Below, piece by piece: positions 7,947 through 14,882 of a DNA stretch of 64,000 nt. The DNA is from Chitinimonas_A lacunae (GTDB lineage: Bacteria > Pseudomonadota > Gammaproteobacteria > Burkholderiales > Chitinimonadaceae), in assembly GCF_042650885.1 (NCBI RefSeq), contig NZ_JBHSBU010000001.1:868001-932000 (forward strand). Reading direction: 5' to 3'. Each line of letters opens with the position of its first letter. Position 1 is the stretch's first letter. The translations under genes and the position numbers were made by a program. The notes below the pieces were generated by a model that worked only from the letters and a program-made list of their open reading frames with translations, was not told the origin of the DNA and did no database searches.

Positions 7947-8561
7947 TTAACGGGCCTGGCTGTCGAAGCTCAGCATACGCTCGACATAGCGGGCGATCAG
8001 GTCGATTTCGAGATTGACCGCTTCGCCGACCTTGAGATGACGCAGGGCGGTCACAGCCAGGGTATGCGGGATCAGGTTGATCGAGAATTCACAGCCGCCC
8101 GGCACATCGCTGATCCGATTGGTGGTCAGCGACACACCATTGACCACGATCGAGCCTTTGGCGGCGATATATTTGGCCAGCGCCAGTGGCGCCCGGATCA
8201 CCAGTTCGGTGCTCTCGCCCACCGGCTGGAATTTCACCACGTTGCCCAGGCCATCGACATGGCCGCTGACCAGATGGCCGCCCAGCCGGTCGGTGGGACG
8301 CAGCGCTTTTTCCAGGTTGACTTCGCGGCCGACATCATCAAGGCCGGAGGTGCAGTCGAGCGATTCTGCCGAGACGTCCACCTTGAAGCTCTTGTCGGTA
8401 CGCTCGACCACCGTCATGCAGGCGCCGTTGATGGCGATGCTGTCGCCGATCTGCACATCGGACAGATCGAGCTGACCGGCGATCACCGTCAGGCGCACGC
8501 CCGATTCGAGCGGTTTGAGCATCCCAATGCGTCCAACGGCTTGGACGATTCCGGTAAACAT
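7947..8561 (-). CDS. ribC: Riboflavin synthase, alpha chain
   Basis: 204-aa enzyme that dismutates two molecules of dimethylribityllumazine into riboflavin. It consists of two similar lumazine-binding barrels: the first begins MFTGIVQAVG with GACMTVVE near 49, and the second begins GGHLVSGHVDG near 99 with NGVSLTTN near 146. I moved the start from an upstream in-frame codon to the ATG at 8561, because MFTGI is the invariant family N-terminus. No FMN riboswitch fits in the 35 bases between it and the methyltransferase gene upstream, so regulation must act further 5' or not at all. Confidence 0.95.
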   Translation of the reverse strand: MFTGIVQAVGRIGMLKPLESGVRLTVIAGQLDLSDVQIGDSIAINGACMTVVERTDKSFKVDVSAESLDCTSGLDDVGREVNLEKALRPTDRLGGHLVSGHVDGLGNVVKFQPVGESTELVIRAPLALAKYIAAKGSIVVNGVSLTTNRISDVPGGCEFSINLIPHTLAVTALRHLKVGEAVNLEIDLIARYVERMLSFDSQAR

Positions 8562-8596
8562 GGTTTTCCTTTCGGTAAGAGGAAGAAGCGGGCCGC

Positions 8597-9346
8597 TCAG
8601 GCAGGTTTGCGGCAGGCCCGCATCCGCAGCGGCCAACTGACCGGGCGGGCATGGGTCGGGTCACCCCAGGCGGGTTCCAGTTGGTCCCATAGTTCAGGCA
8701 GCGGGTCGTGCTGCCGTGCCTCACGGTAGCGCCGGGTTGCCGACCAGGTGCCGAAATAACCGACCAGTTCCGCCAGAGTCCAGTGTTGGGTCATGGCAAA
8801 GGCCGGGGCGATCAATTCGGGGAACGGCAGATCGATGCCGGCATAGCCCTGTTCGATCCAACGCCGTTCAGGCGGCCAGTAGGGGCCGATGGTGTCATCG
8901 TAGAAGTGGGCCACCACGGCGTCCACCGCCGGCGCCACCTGACAGGTTTCATAGCACCAGGCTGCCAGCACGCCACCGGGTCGCAGCACCCGGCTGGCTT
9001 CGGCAAAGAAAGCCGGCATATCGAACCAGTGCAGCGCCTGGGCCACCGCGATCAGATCGACGCTGGCGTCAGCGAGGCTGCTGCGCTCGGCGGGCTCGCA
9101 GCGATAGTCGATGCGGGGATGGCGTGGCGCAGCGGCCAGTTGTTCGGCGCTGGGTTCGGTCGCAATAAGGTGTTCGAAGTGCTGGGCCAGCGCCAGCGTC
9201 GCCTGGCCACTGCCACAAGCGCATTCCCAGGCCAGCTGGCGCGAGGGGGCCTGGGCGGCCAGCCAGTCGAATAAGGCGGGGGGATAGTCGGGGCGGTAAC
9301 GCGCATACTCTCCGGCATGAGCAGAGAAATGGTCTTGAAACGACAT
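8597..9346 (-). CDS. Class I SAM-dependent methyltransferase
   Basis: About 249-aa methyltransferase of the UbiE/Methyltransf_11 group with unknown acceptor. It has WECACGSGQATLALAQHFEHLIATE-type motif I (a GxGxG variant, CGSGQ) near residue 41, the acidic end of strand 2 (ATEPS), VDLIAVAQALHWFD near 98 as motif IV/V, and RVLRPGGVLAAW near 122. The ATG at 9346 has AAAGGA seven bases upstream; an alternative in-frame start at 9364 lacks one. It lies just upstream of riboflavin synthase in the same direction and may share its transcript, though no riboflavin role is implied. Confidence 0.85.
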   Translation of the reverse strand: MSFQDHFSAHAGEYARYRPDYPPALFDWLAAQAPSRQLAWECACGSGQATLALAQHFEHLIATEPSAEQLAAAPRHPRIDYRCEPAERSSLADASVDLIAVAQALHWFDMPAFFAEASRVLRPGGVLAAWCYETCQVAPAVDAVVAHFYDDTIGPYWPPERRWIEQGYAGIDLPFPELIAPAFAMTQHWTLAELVGYFGTWSATRRYREARQHDPLPELWDQLEPAWGDPTHARPVSWPLRMRACRKPA

Positions 9347-9442
9347 CAGGCAATCCTTTCGCACTGAAATCGGCCAGGCGCCGGGTGGGAAAACGGCAAT
9401 GATGGCCTGATCGCGCTACGCCGTCGAGTCTGCCGCGCCGCG

Positions 9443-10012
9443 CTAGGACTTGGATAGCGCTTGGCGTCCCAGCGAATACGGCAGCAGGCGGGTGATATTG
9501 CGGGCGTCGTCGATGCCGCGATGGTGGGTGCCGGCAAAGCGCAGTCCGGCCAGACGCACTGCCTGCCCCAGGCCGATCCCGCGCTCAAGACCCTGCTTCT
9601 CGGCAAAGGCCCGTTTCAGATTGAGATGCGGGCCACGGATCGGATAGCCAACCCGGTGATAGCTGCAATCCTGCCGCAACTGGCGCTCGTCGTAATCACC
9701 CCAGGAGCCGAACACCAGGTCCGGCCAAGGTGCCAGCCAGTCGCGGAACTCGGCCATCACCGCCTTGAAGTCGCCGGCACCATCGACGTCGGCCTGGGTG
9801 ATCGAGGTCAGTTGCGTACAGAACGCGGTCAGGCGCCGATGCCGCACCGGGCGGATAAAACGCTGAAATTCGGCCAGCGGCGCCAAGGTATCGGCAGCCA
9901 CCATCACGGCGCCGATCTCGATGATTTCCATTTCATGACGCGGAACACTGCCTCGGTCGCAGCAGGTCGCTTCAAAATCGATCACCAGATAATGGGCTGG
10001 CGAATCGGACAT
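9443..10012 (-). CDS. DEDDh-type 3'-5' exonuclease (Eri1/KapD-like)
   Basis: 189-aa exonuclease of the RNase T/DnaQ superfamily. The ExoI motif DFEATC (residues 12-17) follows a hydrophobic strand, MEIIEIGAVMV (28-38) is the usual next strand, FGSWGDYDERQL near 103 is ExoII with its catalytic Asp, and HHRGIDDARN near 162 is ExoIII with His and Asp. This pattern is closest to Eri1/KapD-type RNA exonucleases that trim structured RNA ends; the substrate here is unknown. AAGGAG lies 6 bases before the ATG. Confidence 0.88.
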   Translation of the reverse strand: MSDSPAHYLVIDFEATCCDRGSVPRHEMEIIEIGAVMVAADTLAPLAEFQRFIRPVRHRRLTAFCTQLTSITQADVDGAGDFKAVMAEFRDWLAPWPDLVFGSWGDYDERQLRQDCSYHRVGYPIRGPHLNLKRAFAEKQGLERGIGLGQAVRLAGLRFAGTHHRGIDDARNITRLLPYSLGRQALSKS

Positions 10013-10047
10013 ATTCCATCTCCTTGAAATTCAATTACTAAAATTTT

Positions 10048-10066
10048 GCGAAAACTCTCTGCAAGA
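10048..10066 (+). repeat. 19-bp dispersed motif, copy G
   Basis: Reads GCGAAAA, four bases, CTGCAAGA on the plus strand: the second block is complete, the first differs at two positions. It lies in the AT-rich gap upstream of the exonuclease gene, antisense to it. Confidence 0.5.
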
Positions 10067-10122
10067 TCACTAGCCGGCAAGAAAGAATAATGAACATTTC
10101 TCGCAGCCACTGGCAGTCGGAC

Positions 10123-10251
10123 TCAGAACCCGCACAGTGCCCATAGGTTGGCCATCGTCACCATCGCAGTCGGACTCAGATAGGCGACAAAACCCAAGGT
10201 CAGCGCCACCATCAGCGCCAGCCAGCCGAGCAGCCGCCATCCGTTCATCAT
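10123..10251 (-). CDS. 42-residue single-span membrane peptide coupled to the MFS gene
   Basis: Small protein with one hydrophobic helix (about residues 6-25, LLGWLALMVALTLGFVAYL) and a second short hydrophobic end. Its two tandem ATG codons (10251 and 10248) overlap the stop codon of the MFS transporter gene, and an AGGAGG sequence stands 3 and 6 bases before them, so it is almost certainly translated by coupling. Its role is unknown; small membrane peptides at transporter 3' ends often stabilise or modulate the transporter, which is inference here. A longer in-frame reading from 10392 overlaps the MFS gene and is a shadow. Confidence 0.6.
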   Translation of the reverse strand: MMNGWRLLGWLALMVALTLGFVAYLSPTAMVTMANLWALCGF

Positions 10252-11441
10252 GCCTCCTGCGCCAGCGGCCGGACGATCGGAGCTTCCCGCACCGGCCAGT
10301 TGGCCAGCGCCGCCACCAGCCCCAATCCAATCGAGATATACCAAACCAGGTCGTAGCTCCCCATATGGTCGTATAACCAGCCGCCCAGCCACACGCCCAG
10401 GAAACTGCCGATCTGGTGCGAGAAGAACACGAAGCCCGACAGCATCCCAAGATGGCGTACCCCGAAGATTTGGGCGATCACCCCATTAGTCAACGGTACG
10501 GTGGACAGCCACAGGAAACCCATGCTGGCCGCGAAAATCCAGACCGAAACGCTGGTGAGCGGCATCAGCAGGAACAGGGCAATCGACAGGGCACGCAGCG
10601 CATAGATGGCCGACAGCAGATATTTCTTGGGCATCCGGCTGCCCAGATGGCCGGCAATAAAGGTACCAAAGATATTGAACAGGCCGATCAGGGCCAGCGC
10701 GATGGCAGCCGTGTCGGCGGGCAAACCCTTGTCCTTGAGAAACGACGGCAGATGCACCCCGATAAATACCACCTGGAAGCCACAGACGAAGTACCCGACC
10801 ATCAGCAGTTGGAAGCTGCGATAGGCGAAGGCTTCGCGCGCCGCCGCCATCATGCTCTGGCCGCCCTGGGCATGGCCGTCGCGCGGCGGCTCGCGCAGGC
10901 CGAAAGCCGCAGGCGCCATTGCCAGCGCCATCACCGCCAGGATCAGCAGCGCCGGCACCCAGCCATAGCCGTCGATCAGCCGTTGTTCGATCGGCACCAT
11001 GATGAACTGGCCGAATGAGCCCGCCGTTGCGGCCACTCCCATCGCCTGAGAGCGCCGATGTTCGGGCACCGAGCGGCCGATCACGCCATAGATCACGCTG
11101 TAGGTGGTGCCGGACAGGGCGAGGCCAAGCAGTAGGCCAGCCGAGCCCGACAACAGCCAGCCAGTCGAGGAAACGGTCATCAACAGCAGACCGAGCGAAT
11201 AGAGAATGGCGCCGATCAGCAAGACCCGGAACGCGCCGTAGCGGTCGGCCAATGCGCCGGTAATCGGCTGGGTGGCGCCCCAGATCAGGTTTTGCAGCCC
11301 GAGCGCCAGGGCGAAGACTTCGCGACTCCAGCCGAATTCGCTGGTCATCGGCGGCAGGAAAAAACCAAAGCCATGGCGGATGCCCATCGCCAGCGAAATG
11401 ATGATGCCGGCACAGACAATCAGACGGGTGGGGTTAGGCAT
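10248..11441 (-). CDS. MFS transporter (monocarboxylate/oxalate-formate antiporter-like)
   Basis: 397-aa major facilitator with about 12 hydrophobic helices. The loop after helix 2 has GALADRYGAFRVL (near residue 61), matching the MFS G-x-x-x-D-R-x-G motif, and the loop after helix 8 has AGHLGSRMPKKYLL. N-terminal GIRHGFGFFLPPMTSEFGWSR resembles the MCT/oxalate-formate group, suggesting a small organic acid as substrate. The ATG at 11441 has GGAG seven bases upstream; longer in-frame starts have no good site. Upstream lies a 606-base gap with repeats. Confidence 0.88.
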   Translation of the reverse strand: MPNPTRLIVCAGIIISLAMGIRHGFGFFLPPMTSEFGWSREVFALALGLQNLIWGATQPITGALADRYGAFRVLLIGAILYSLGLLLMTVSSTGWLLSGSAGLLLGLALSGTTYSVIYGVIGRSVPEHRRSQAMGVAATAGSFGQFIMVPIEQRLIDGYGWVPALLILAVMALAMAPAAFGLREPPRDGHAQGGQSMMAAAREAFAYRSFQLLMVGYFVCGFQVVFIGVHLPSFLKDKGLPADTAAIALALIGLFNIFGTFIAGHLGSRMPKKYLLSAIYALRALSIALFLLMPLTSVSVWIFAASMGFLWLSTVPLTNGVIAQIFGVRHLGMLSGFVFFSHQIGSFLGVWLGGWLYDHMGSYDLVWYISIGLGLVAALANWPVREAPIVRPLAQEA

Positions 11442-11718
11442 GAGAACACTCCGGAAATCGGCCGCCAGTGTGCTCATGGCCCCATTGTCAGGGAAGTGAC
11501 AGTCAGCCGAGGAAAACCGGACAGTTGTTGCAGAATAGGCGCCGACCGTCCACCTCACAGCTAGGCAAATGACCGGGAAGACCAACCGTCTGTCTGCCAT
11601 TTCAGCCTCTCCACTGCCTCATCCCTCTCCCGCCACCCATCCAGACACCTCAAATCACCCGCCGCCTGCAATCGGACAGCGTCCAAGCCCACCATTTGCA
11701 GGGTGCCCACTCAGCGCC

Positions 11719-11834
11719 TTTCCATTCGAATCGGCCTCGCAGCAAGTCTGGTTGAGCGCCAGGAAACAGTGCTTTGAGGCCCGGACACGCTGACTCCGGA
11801 TGGGCTGGAAATGCGCCAACGTCTGCATTGGCGT
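11719..11834 (+). repeat. Long structured repeat, copy 2
   Basis: Contains TTTCCATTCGAATCGG, then a CTGG/CCAG hairpin (about 11748-11762), GTGCTTTGAGG, CTGACTCCGGATGGGC and a closing hairpin CGCCAA/TTGGCG (11814-11833). The first and third blocks match copy 1 closely while both hairpin stems have different sequences. Plus orientation, opposite to both neighbouring genes. Confidence 0.6.
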
Positions 11835-12011
11835 CGAGCTGCCTGTGGGATGGCCTCGGACTCCGGGGAGTTAGGCAGGGAGTGCGGTTTTGGGGGCGGG
11901 CGAGGGAAGGATTGGGGCGAGGAATCTGGTCGGAACGATCCGGGCAGAGGTTGGAGTAGGAGTCGATGATTTTGCAGGATTTTTGTTGTTTAATTTAATT
12001 TCAGCAATCCG

Positions 12012-12030
12012 CCTTGCAAGTGCCTTTCCT
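12012..12030 (-). repeat. 19-bp dispersed motif, copy C
   Basis: Minus-strand AGGAAAG, four bases, TTGCAAGG. It starts 17 bases after the TAG stop of the O-methyltransferase gene, same orientation. Confidence 0.55.
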
Positions 12031-12047
12031 GATTTTTTCCAATTAAG

Positions 12048-12635
12048 CTAATTCTTTAAAATCAGCATCCCACCCTTGCCAAGCGGCAGACACAGCGTGC
12101 GATAGCCAGGCGTTGCTGCCACCAGATCGAAAAACGGCTGGCATTCCTCGGCGTGGGACAGGGCGTTATCGACCACGATCAGGCCGCGTGATCGCAGCAC
12201 CCGCCGCAGATCAGGCCAGTAGTCGCCGTAGCGGCTACGGTCGGCGTCGAGAAAGATCAGGTCGTAGGCATCGGGCGCGCTGGCGGCCAGTACTTCGGCG
12301 GCGTCGCCGGTCAGCAGGGTGGCGAGTTCAAGCAGGCCGGCCTGGGCCAGATTGGTCCGGGCGGCGTTGGTCTTGTCGGGGTTGACGTCGATGCTGAACA
12401 GCCGCCCGCCAACGTCCTCGAGTGCAGCGGCCAGCCAGATCGACGATACACCGTTCGAGGTGCCGATCTCCAGCACCCGCCCCACCCGGCCGAACCAGGC
12501 GAGCATTGCCAGCAGGCGACCGATATCGGGATCGACATTCAGGCGTTTATGCGCGCGAATGGTCTCTCTGGTATCGATCGCCTGACCTTCCTCGTGCAGC
12601 CGGTCCAGTTGCGCCTGCCGCGCCGGGGTCAGCAT
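12048..12635 (-). CDS. Class I O-methyltransferase (COMT-like)
   Basis: 195-aa SAM-dependent methyltransferase of the catechol/caffeoyl-CoA O-methyltransferase family (Methyltransf_3/24). VLEIGTSNGVSSIWLA near residue 56 is motif I, RLFSIDVNPDK near 79 ends with the SAM-ribose-binding acid, DLIFLDADRSRYGDYW near 129 carries the metal/catalytic Asp, and GLIVVDNALSH near 155 the following Asp-Asn. The start ATG overlaps the serC stop (TGATG), so the two are translationally coupled. Acceptor substrate unknown. Confidence 0.88.
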   Translation of the reverse strand: MLTPARQAQLDRLHEEGQAIDTRETIRAHKRLNVDPDIGRLLAMLAWFGRVGRVLEIGTSNGVSSIWLAAALEDVGGRLFSIDVNPDKTNAARTNLAQAGLLELATLLTGDAAEVLAASAPDAYDLIFLDADRSRYGDYWPDLRRVLRSRGLIVVDNALSHAEECQPFFDLVAATPGYRTLCLPLGKGGMLILKN

Positions 12636-13720
12636 CAGCGGTGATCCTTGCTGAAGTCCTGCATAAAGGCACACAGCGCCTTGACGCCTTCGAGCGGCAT
12701 GGCGTTGTAGATCGAGGCACGCATGCCGCCCATGGCGCGATGGCCCTTGAGCTGCAACAGATTGCGCGCCTGGGCGGCCTTGACGAAGGCCTCATCGAGA
12801 CTTTCGTCGGCCAGCCGGAACGGCACATTCATCCGCGAACGGAACGGACGGTCCACCGGGCAGATATAGAAACCGCTCGAGGTATCGATGGTTTCGTACA
12901 GCAGCGCCGCCTTCTCGATATTGCGCTGCTCGATGGCCTTGAGCCCGCCCTGGCGCTGCAACCACTTGAACACCAGACCGGCCACATAGACGGCAAAGGT
13001 CGGCGGCGTGTTGTACATCGAATCGCCGTCGGCGTGGATGCGGTAATCGAACATGGTCGGCGTGCCGGGAACGGTCTGGCCGAGCAGATCGTCGCGGATG
13101 ATCACGATGGTAAGGCCGGCCGGGCCGATATTCTTCTGCGCACCGCCATAGATGCAGCCAAAGCGGCTGACATCGATCGGCCGCGACAGAAAATTCGACG
13201 ACATATCGCACACCAGCGGCACGTCGCCCGAATTGGGCACATAGGGAAATTCGAGGCCGCCGATGGTCTCGTTCGAGGTGTAGTGGAGATAGGCGGCCTC
13301 AGGGTCGCGCTTCCAGGTGTCTTCGGGCGGGATATTGGCGTAGCCGCTTTCCTCACCCGAGGCCACCACATTGGTGCTGGCGTATTTGCGCGCTTCCTTG
13401 ATGGCCAGCTTGGACCAGTGACCGCTGTTGATGAAATCGATGCTGCTGCGGCCGCGCAGCAGATTCATCGGCACCATGGCGAACTGGGTGGAAGCGCCGC
13501 CTTGCAGGAACAGGATGTGATAGTTCTTGGGAATGCCCATCAGATTGCGCAGGTCTTCCTCGGCCTCGGCGGCAATCTGCATAAATTCTTTGCCGCGATG
13601 GCTCATTTCCATCACCGACATGCCGGTGCCGTGCCAATCGAGCAATTCGTTCTGGACTTCGAGCAGGACTTCCTTGGGCAGCACGGCCGGACCAGCGCTG
13701 AAATTGAACACGGGTGACAT
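12635..13720 (-). CDS. serC: Phosphoserine aminotransferase
   Basis: 361-aa PLP enzyme that makes 3-phosphoserine (serine pathway) and 4-phosphohydroxythreonine (pyridoxal phosphate pathway). The N-terminus FNFSAGPAVLPKEVL, the GTGMSVMEMSHRGKEF segment near 31, FLQGGASTQFAMVPMNLL near 72 and the PLP-lysine segment GAQKNIGPAGLTIVI near 195 are diagnostic. The C-terminal GGMRASIYNAMPLEGV is also typical. GGAGGGAG precedes the ATG. The gap upstream holds a large inverted repeat. Confidence 0.96.
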   Translation of the reverse strand: MSPVFNFSAGPAVLPKEVLLEVQNELLDWHGTGMSVMEMSHRGKEFMQIAAEAEEDLRNLMGIPKNYHILFLQGGASTQFAMVPMNLLRGRSSIDFINSGHWSKLAIKEARKYASTNVVASGEESGYANIPPEDTWKRDPEAAYLHYTSNETIGGLEFPYVPNSGDVPLVCDMSSNFLSRPIDVSRFGCIYGGAQKNIGPAGLTIVIIRDDLLGQTVPGTPTMFDYRIHADGDSMYNTPPTFAVYVAGLVFKWLQRQGGLKAIEQRNIEKAALLYETIDTSSGFYICPVDRPFRSRMNVPFRLADESLDEAFVKAAQARNLLQLKGHRAMGGMRASIYNAMPLEGVKALCAFMQDFSKDHR

Positions 13721-13810
13721 AAGAATTCTCTCCCTCCGCCCTACAGGGGCGGACGCACGACTAAGGACTAGAACAGGTCGGCACCCCAGGCACCGCCACC
13801 GGGCCCACCG

Positions 13811-13856
13811 GGTCTGTCCGGGCCGGCCGTGTCGCCACAGCCGTGCCGGACAGACC
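13811..13856. repeat. 11-bp-arm inverted repeat between thioesterase gene and serC
   Basis: GGTCTGTCCGG (13811-13821) and CCGGACAGACC (13846-13856) are perfect complements separated by 24 bases. No T-run follows on the minus strand, so an attenuator, an mRNA processing hairpin or a protein site are all possible. Confidence 0.5.
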
Positions 13857-13908
13857 GGCAGCGATCGCTTGTCTTGGCTCGGGCAGAAGCCGACCCGTGG
13901 GCCGTGCT

Positions 13909-14340
13909 TCAGCTCAGCAGAAAATGTGCACGTGCGACAGCAGTCGGTCGCGATTCATCGTCTTGCCAGGCCACCATCCGGACATTGGCAATGCGCTTGC
14001 CCTGCTTGGTGATGTCGCAGCGGGCGAACAGCGCCTGCGGCTTTCCCGAACGCAGGAAGTCGAGCGAGAAATCGATGGTGCGCGGCACATCGCTCGATTC
14101 GCGCGCCCAGACCAGATGCAGCAGCGCGGCATTCTCCAGAAAACCGCCGATCACCCCGCCATGCAAGGCCGGCAGATTGACGTTGCCGATATTGCGCTCG
14201 TGATAGGGCAGGACAAACAGCGGCAGACCGCCCTCTTCGCGCATTTCCACCCCAAGCAGCTTGGCGTAGGGGATCTGATCGATGATGCCGGCGTAGTCGC
14301 CTGACTCTTTGGCGGCCTGAAGGTATTCAAGTTGCACCAT
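13909..14340 (-). CDS. PaaI-family hotdog-fold thioesterase (first of pair)
   Basis: 143-aa acyl-CoA thioesterase-like protein. The hotdog signature is PALHGGVIGGFLENAALL (about residues 57-74) with the His-Gly-Gly turn of the PaaI/YdiI group, followed by DFSLDFLRSGKPQALFARC. It sits 3 bases after the second thioesterase gene, in the same direction, so the two are likely one transcript. Acyl substrate unknown; the pair may act as a heteromer or on related CoA esters, which is inference. Confidence 0.85.
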   Translation of the reverse strand: MVQLEYLQAAKESGDYAGIIDQIPYAKLLGVEMREEGGLPLFVLPYHERNIGNVNLPALHGGVIGGFLENAALLHLVWARESSDVPRTIDFSLDFLRSGKPQALFARCDITKQGKRIANVRMVAWQDDESRPTAVARAHFLLS

Positions 14341-14343
14341 GGC

Positions 14344-14835
14344 TCAGCCCCCCTGCCGTTCGGTACTGAGCGCGTCGCCGATCTGGGCCTTGCTCGATTC
14401 GCGCATAAAGGCGCCGACGCCATGGGCGATCGGCTGATCGTTGCCTTCTTGATAGGCGGTGGCGCGGGTAAAGGCGATCTGGCGGCCGAGTCGATAGCAC
14501 TCGGCCGTGCAATAGACCGGCTCACCCGGGGTGGCACTACGCAGGTAATCGATACGCAGATCGAGCGTGGCAATCGCCTCGCGCTCGGTCAGCATCGAGA
14601 ACAGCGCCAGCGCGCTGGTGGTATCGATCAAGGAGGTGATCACGCCGCCGTGCAGCACCCCGGTGCGCGGATTGCCGACCAGGGCGGTATTGTAGGGAAC
14701 CCTCAGCGAGGCGCGGCCGCGCTCGCCGTGGACGAATTCAAGACCAATGGTGGCCGAATGCGGAATATCACAGAACCAGCGCGCCACCTCGTCAAATAGA
14801 ACGGGGTTGGCCACCGGCAACGGTAGGTTTCTCAT
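14344..14835 (-). CDS. PaaI-family hotdog-fold thioesterase (second of pair)
   Basis: 163-aa homologue of the adjacent gene product. The signature region reads TGVLHGGVITSLIDTTSALALF (in the range 58-79), with the catalytic Asp on the long helix, then LDLRIDYLRSATPGEPVYCTAEC. A GGAG site precedes the ATG by 8 bases. Tandem divergent PaaI thioesterase genes are common in betaproteobacteria. Transcribed after gyrA in the same direction but separated by a hairpin. Confidence 0.87.
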   Translation of the reverse strand: MRNLPLPVANPVLFDEVARWFCDIPHSATIGLEFVHGERGRASLRVPYNTALVGNPRTGVLHGGVITSLIDTTSALALFSMLTEREAIATLDLRIDYLRSATPGEPVYCTAECYRLGRQIAFTRATAYQEGNDQPIAHGVGAFMRESSKAQIGDALSTERQGG

Positions 14836-14850
14836 CTGGGAGTCTCCGGC

Positions 14851-14874
14851 AAGGCGGGAACCTGGTCCCGCCTT
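14851..14874. terminator. Terminator-like hairpin after gyrA
   Basis: AAGGCGGGA and TCCCGCCTT are perfect 9-bp arms around a 6-base loop, 8 bases downstream of the gyrA stop. The minus-strand T-run is short (TT), so termination strength is uncertain. Confidence 0.5.
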
Positions 14875-14882
14875 TATCCAGT

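Larger units (their letters stand above)
11442..12047. other. Intergenic region between O-methyltransferase and MFS genes
   Basis: 606 bases without a gene. It contains a pyrimidine-rich tract (about 11596-11640), copy 2 of the long structured repeat (11719-11834) with an upstream CGGACAGCGT block (11673-11682) shared with copy 1, a G-rich tract (about 11876-11930), an AT-rich stretch (about 11970-12000) and a dispersed-motif copy (12012-12030). Reading frames in it are repetitive and unsupported. Confidence 0.6.

Noticed and set aside
10110..10180. 15-base direct repeat GCAGTCGGACTCAGA, 56 bases apart, at the end of the small membrane peptide gene
   Set aside because: Noted as real but with no second context in the window; likely a local duplication.
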